DNA from: a bacterium
GTDB taxonomy: Bacteria; SM23-31; JAUVVT01
DNA length: 7,822 bases
Assembly: GCA_030616165.1 (NCBI GenBank)
Contig: JAUWXV010000177.1
Span: forward strand, 1 to 7,822
Reading direction: 5' to 3'
The translations under genes and the position numbers were made by a program. The notes under the pieces are model-generated. The model searched no databases. It worked only from the letters and a program-made list of their open reading frames with translations, and had not been told where the DNA came from. Position 1 is the first letter of the stretch, and each line of letters starts with the position of its first letter. Shown here one piece after another: positions 4,988-7,822 of this stretch.

Positions 4988-5021
4988 TCATTAACCCCTA
5001 ACTGAAGTTAGGGGTTAATGA
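4988..5021 (-). terminator. Strong 16-bp hairpin just after the aldo/keto reductase stop
   Basis: The left arm TCATTAACCCCTAACT and right arm AGTTAGGGGTTAATGA pair perfectly over 16 bp with a 2-nt loop. It begins 7 nt after the stop codon of the reductase on the - strand. No U tract follows immediately on that strand, so it is more likely an mRNA-3'-end stabiliser or a repeat copy than a classical intrinsic terminator. Confidence 0.5.
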
Positions 5022-5028
5022 GAAAAAA

Positions 5029-6333
5029 TTAACAATTTAACGAGAGCATCTTATGAGATTGTAACAATCTTTCCTTGATCGCAATATCGTAAGGGCAGAA
5101 TTTTTGACAGGGGGCATCACAACCGGAACAGTTATCTCCCAGTTTGTCTTTCGGCAGGTTTGAATATTCAGAGACAGCCATTCTCCTATCACCGTAATTT
5201 TCATAATACATTTGAAATCTTAAAATATCATTAACTTGAATACCTTTTGGGCAGTACGAATGGCATAAATCACATCCAACACGACAGTATTTATTCCAGA
5301 TAAAAGCGGTGTAAGTATCGAGAATTTCCTTATCATAATAACCGAATTTTTCTCCTGAAGCAGGCAAAAAAGTATCCACATCATAGAATGTTCTGAAACT
5401 GGCGATCAATGTGCTGACGTGGGGATTAGAAAGAACCCATTTAAATGTACTCCTATTAAAGTCAGCGGTAAATCTTTTCCCAGAATCTACAAATCTATCC
5501 ATTACCGTTCTTTTTCGAGCCACCGGAAGACTTTCAAAATCCTCACCAAGGGGCTGTTTATCCCACCCGGGAAGTCTTTCAAGATATGCCCCCATCCTTG
5601 TCTTCATTGCAACAATCGCTCTTCCTTTTTCGGATAAACTTTTTATATCTTCATTAACATCCTTATTATTTAAATAATTATAAGCAGGTGTAAGGATTTT
5701 CATCGAATCATAATTAAAAAATTGTTTAACAATATTACCCATTCCGGAAGAATGAAAGCTGGCACCTGAATATTTTACCTTTCCTTCCTTTTTTGCCTTT
5801 TTAAAAACCTCGTGCATATCCTCACTTTTCATTCTACTTTCCGAAGCGCCGTGTATAAGGATGGCATCCAGATAATCGGTTCTCAAGTCTTTCAGACTTC
5901 TTTCGAGTGATTCTCTCAGATTTTTTTTGAGTTCTTCCGGATTTTTAACTCGCCACGCCCTCCCGCTATACTTTGTCGTTATAAACACCTCTTTTCTCTT
6001 TTCCTTCAACACCTCACCGATTAATCTTTCTGACTGACCATAAGTTGGAGCTGTATCAATATAATTAACTCCGCAGTCAACTGCATATCTCACCACTGCC
6101 CCATCAGTAATATGAGACGCACCGAAACTTATATCAGAAACTTTAAATCCTGTATTGCCAAGGTTGCGATAACTTTTTATTCTGACCTTTTCTTCCTGCG
6201 TAAGTCTATTTACAAAAAAATTCTTTACCCTGTTGTCTCTCCCTAATCCAAAGAGAACTGAGCCCGCAAAAAAAGTTCTATCTGTAATTTTTCTAAAAAA
6301 ATCTCTCCTTCTTATCTTTTTTAAAAATTTCAT
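5029..6333 (-). CDS. Aldo/keto reductase with C-terminal two-[4Fe-4S] ferredoxin tail, Tat-like signal
   Basis: The protein has 434 residues from the ATG at 6333, which follows GGAGGG by about 4 nt; the in-frame ATG at 6348 would place this ribosome site inside the gene. Residues 1-31 look like a twin-arginine signal (KIRRRDFFRK, then FFAGSVLFGLG), although the hydrophobic part is short. Residues 55-340 form the aldo/keto reductase barrel with the full catalytic tetrad: D93 and Y98 (YIDTAPTYG), K121 (TTKYS) and H161 (ILIHGAS). The C-terminal part has two cysteine sets: C350, C354, C357, C361 and C402, C405, C409, C413, each followed by Pro, as in two-[4Fe-4S] ferredoxins. Family members reduce or oxidise carbonyl or sugar substrates with NAD(P)H; the iron-sulfur tail suggests electron exchange with another partner. 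The substrate is unknown. It appears to be transcribed alone. Confidence 0.92.
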   Translation of the reverse strand: MKFLKKIRRRDFFRKITDRTFFAGSVLFGLGRDNRVKNFFVNRLTQEEKVRIKSYRNLGNTGFKVSDISFGASHITDGAVVRYAVDCGVNYIDTAPTYGQSERLIGEVLKEKRKEVFITTKYSGRAWRVKNPEELKKNLRESLERSLKDLRTDYLDAILIHGASESRMKSEDMHEVFKKAKKEGKVKYSGASFHSSGMGNIVKQFFNYDSMKILTPAYNYLNNKDVNEDIKSLSEKGRAIVAMKTRMGAYLERLPGWDKQPLGEDFESLPVARKRTVMDRFVDSGKRFTADFNRSTFKWVLSNPHVSTLIASFRTFYDVDTFLPASGEKFGYYDKEILDTYTAFIWNKYCRVGCDLCHSYCPKGIQVNDILRFQMYYENYGDRRMAVSEYSNLPKDKLGDNCSGCDAPCQKFCPYDIAIKERLLQSHKMLSLNC

Positions 6334-6380
6334 AGTCCCTCCATACAAAATTAATGTTTCAGTAACTTTAAATCAGTAGG

Positions 6381-6407
6381 GACAACCCTCGGGTTGTCAC
6401 CACGTGG
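6381..6407. repeat. GACAACCC hairpin plus CCACGTGG palindrome
   Basis: GACAACCC (6381-6388) pairs with GGGTTGTC (6391-6398) around a 2-nt loop, followed at once by the palindrome CCACGTGG (6400-6407). GTAGGGACA at the left edge recalls the GGACA arms of the other repeats in this window and suggests a dispersed REP-like family. Confidence 0.55.
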
Positions 6408-6549
6408 TTGTGAAAATTAAACTAAATCCATATATTATAGTTATACTTATTCCGGCAAAAAGATTTAAAAAAAAATTTTGCCCTTTGCCGTTTCATTTTT
6501 CAAAAGAAGAAGACATACTTTCTTTGAAAATCCGGCAGCAAAGAATTGT

Positions 6550-6583
6550 GGACAGACCCCAAGGCAAGCAAGAATGTCTGTCC
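6550..6583. repeat. GGACAGAC/GTCTGTCC inverted repeat
   Basis: GGACAGAC (6550-6557) pairs perfectly with GTCTGTCC (6576-6583) across an 18-nt loop containing two AAGCA/AGGCA-like steps. The arms resemble those of the repeats at 7639-7672 and 7710-7754, and the GGACAG core resembles the ends of the RAYT remnant. Confidence 0.55.
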
Positions 6584-6700
6584 TACTGTCTTTTGTTTCT
6601 AACTCATCCAGAGCATTAGGAATGAATTAGGAATGCTAAAATTTTACCTCTCTTGTTGAGCATAACGGAATTAGAAATTATAAATACTTTCACAAAACCT

Positions 6701-7471
6701 TTATTCGATGCTCTTTCGAATATCAATGTCAATCCAGTAGGCCGGATGGTCAGATATTTTGTTGGGAATCAGTTTTCCTTCAAGAACTGAGTTTCGAAAT
6801 TTTTCCGATACCAGGATGTCATCAATCCCTTCCTCAAGTTTGAGTACTTCTCTTGTGCTGTACAACATCCCTTCCTCAAGGAGAGGTTGAAGCTGCCGAG
6901 ATGGTCGGGTATTGAAATCTCCAACAAGGATAATAGGATGCGATAAATCAACGATAATTTCTCTGATACGCTGAATTTGCAATGCGCGATTCTTCGAGGA
7001 ATATGCACTCAAATGTGTATTTAGAAAAGAAATGGTTACATTATTGATATTAATAGAGGCAATAATGATACCTCGCGGCTCTTTTTCCTCAGGATTGGGC
7101 AGTGCAACATTTTCCGCATCGAGTACGGGATACTTTGAAAGAATTAAATTACCATAGTTCTCTCCGATATTTGGTCCATAAAAAATCTGAAAATTCAGTT
7201 CATCTTTCAGAATTTGCGGCTGGTCTTCATACCGGCTTCGCTCTGAATACCCATTATCAACTTCCTGACAGCCGATAAGTTCTGCCTGATGCTCCCGGAT
7301 AAATCGGGCAATACGTTCTATTTCATAAACCGAGTCAGTACCTTCACCGTGATGTATGTTAAATGTCATAACTCTTAGAGTTTGCTGACCCGGGCCTGTC
7401 GTGCAATTAATGATGAACAGCGAACAAAAAATTGTAAAAAATAATGCAAATAATAAATATCGGTGCTTCAT
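6701..7471 (-). CDS. Endonuclease/exonuclease/phosphatase-family hydrolase, probable lipoprotein
   Basis: This 256-residue protein starts with a signal peptide (MKHRYLLFALFFTIFCSLFI) ending in IINC at 20-23. C23 is a possible lipidated Cys, although Asn at -1 is unusual for a lipobox. The remainder is a compact EEP domain with its conserved motifs in order: MTFNIHHGEG (N38), GCQEVD (E70, metal ligand), FLNTHLS (N151, H153), VGDFNTRP (D185, N187) and ISDHPAYW (D241, H242). These enzymes use Mg2+ to cleave phosphodiesters in nucleic acids, phosphoinositides or sphingomyelin. An exported, lipid-anchored member most likely acts on extracellular or periplasmic phosphodiesters; the substrate is not readable. 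The length fits a domain-only protein. Its ribosome site is weak (CTGGATATTAAC before the ATG). No partner lies within the window. Confidence 0.92.
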   Translation of the reverse strand: MKHRYLLFALFFTIFCSLFIINCTTGPGQQTLRVMTFNIHHGEGTDSVYEIERIARFIREHQAELIGCQEVDNGYSERSRYEDQPQILKDELNFQIFYGPNIGENYGNLILSKYPVLDAENVALPNPEEKEPRGIIIASININNVTISFLNTHLSAYSSKNRALQIQRIREIIVDLSHPIILVGDFNTRPSRQLQPLLEEGMLYSTREVLKLEEGIDDILVSEKFRNSVLEGKLIPNKISDHPAYWIDIDIRKSIE

Positions 7472-7511
7472 GTTAATATCCAGAGAGAATTGTAAACTCT
7501 CAAATTTTTTA

Positions 7512-7517
7512 ATTATA
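7512..7517 (-). promoter_or_regulatory. Possible -10 box of the EEP gene
   Basis: The - strand reads TATAAT, a perfect -10, 40 nt before the ATG at 7471. The expected -35 region holds GTGTCT/AGTGTC, a poor match. The distance is right; the call is weak because of A+T background. Confidence 0.35.
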
Positions 7518-7575
7518 TAAAATGATTGATATGAGACACTGGTGACTTATTAAATAATAAATGATATATATTTTC

Positions 7576-7605
7576 TTGACATTTTTTGAAATGGAGAAAT
7601 AATAA
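7576..7605 (+). promoter_or_regulatory. Promoter-like sequence reading rightward
   Basis: TTGACA (7576-7581, perfect -35) is followed after 18 nt by TAATAA (7600-7605, moderate -10). No gene follows within the window, so it would serve a gene beyond 7822, an untranslated RNA through the repeats, or nothing. Confidence 0.3.
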
Positions 7606-7638
7606 ATGACATAAAATCAACTTTTACTTTATACAGAA

Positions 7639-7672
7639 GGACAGGACACAGTGTGCAGGCAATGTCCTGTCC
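7639..7672. repeat. GGACAGGACA/TGTCCTGTCC hairpin
   Basis: A perfect 10-bp stem (7639-7648 with 7663-7672) with a 14-nt loop. The loop region contains CACAGTGTGCAGG (7647-7659), which recurs at 7730-7742. It belongs to the same family as the next repeat. Confidence 0.65.
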
Positions 7673-7709
7673 CTATAATACATTTAATCATAAATGATTA
7701 TTATGTAGA

Positions 7710-7754
7710 GACAGAACACAAAGTGCAGGCACAGTGTGCAGGCAGCGTTCTGTC
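7710..7754. repeat. GACAGAAC/GTTCTGTC hairpin with tandem 13-mers
   Basis: GACAGAAC (7710-7717) pairs with GTTCTGTC (7747-7754). Inside are two adjacent 13-nt units, CACAAAGTGCAGG (7717-7729) and CACAGTGTGCAGG (7730-7742), so the loop has been duplicated relative to the copy at 7639-7672. A second copy of the family within 40 nt indicates local spread. Confidence 0.65.
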
Positions 7755-7822
7755 CGTTAACATATTTTTGAAAATTATACAAATATAAGAATTAAGGAAC
7801 TTTTTTTATTTTCTCATTAAAA

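Larger units (their letters stand above)
6349..6700. other. Intergenic gap with small palindromes
   Basis: No credible gene is present; a 71-codon + strand frame (6404-6619) runs through hairpins and resembles nothing. The gap holds repeats at 6381-6407 and 6550-6583 and a GGCAAAA/TTTTGCC pair (6454-6460 with 6476-6482). The tandem ATTAGGAATG (6615-6624 and 6626-6635) lies within AGCATT/AATGCT arms. A - strand TATAAT at 6434-6439 could serve the reductase, but no -35 is evident. Confidence 0.55.
7472..7822. other. Gene-free right end with repeats and promoter-like sites
   Basis: No coding frame of any length is credible. The first part should hold the promoter of the EEP gene (- strand). The rest carries two hairpin repeats with shared CACAGTGTGCAGG units and a + strand promoter-like sequence (7576-7605) with no gene after it in the window. 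Confidence 0.55.

Noticed and set aside
6334-6348. ATG at 6348 as start of the aldo/keto reductase
   Set aside because: It would translate the GGAGGG ribosome site itself; ATG 6333 is correctly spaced behind that site.
6404-6619. 71-codon + strand frame
   Set aside because: It runs through an inverted repeat, has no ribosome site or family resemblance, and lies in a repeat-rich gap.
7639-7754. CRISPR array
   Set aside because: The repeats are short palindromes with duplicated 13-mers, not regularly spaced direct repeats with unique spacers, and no cas gene is present.

Overview
The window is an A+T-rich bacterial segment that reads like one contig of an uncultured Gram-negative-type bacterium. 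The evidence is a twin-arginine-like signal on a ferredoxin-tailed oxidoreductase, a lipoprotein-like signal on a phosphohydrolase, purine-rich Shine-Dalgarno sites, and many short palindromic repeats between genes. I cannot assign a phylum. There are no rRNA, tRNA or CRISPR sequences.

The left third (394-2199, + strand) is the most interesting part. A cobalamin-binding-type radical SAM enzyme is followed 42 nt later by a 114-residue protein. The middle of that protein looks like an NHLP/Os1348-type RiPP leader, and its tail is a hydrophobic stretch followed by a charged, Gly/Lys-rich end. The precursor has an almost ideal Shine-Dalgarno sequence, preceded by a small intercistronic hairpin. 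I read this as a minimal two-gene RiPP operon (modifying enzyme plus precursor). No protease or exporter is visible here. Sampled rows of this block are richer in G+C than sampled rows of its neighbours, which suggests horizontal acquisition.

Fourteen nt after the precursor stop lies a decayed, internally deleted RAYT/IS200-like transposase element (2213-2490). Its 14-nt ends are inverted repeats matching at 13 positions. Next comes a five-helix membrane protein gene (2575-3273) with an integron attC-like site (3291-3364) in the correct orientation just behind it, so the gene may be a cassette. The stretch 3365-3844 has no gene but holds a dispersed palindromic repeat.

The right half is on the - strand. 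It encodes a metallo-beta-lactamase-fold hydrolase (3845-4465, perhaps with a signal peptide out of frame by one base, up to 4590), an aldo/keto reductase with a two-cluster ferredoxin tail (5029-6333), and an endonuclease/exonuclease/phosphatase-family protein with a lipoprotein-like signal (6701-7471). The gaps of 350-440 nt between them are full of hairpins and short inverted repeats. Several of these share GGACAG/CTGTCC-type arms that resemble the ends of the RAYT element. These three genes show no obvious common pathway.
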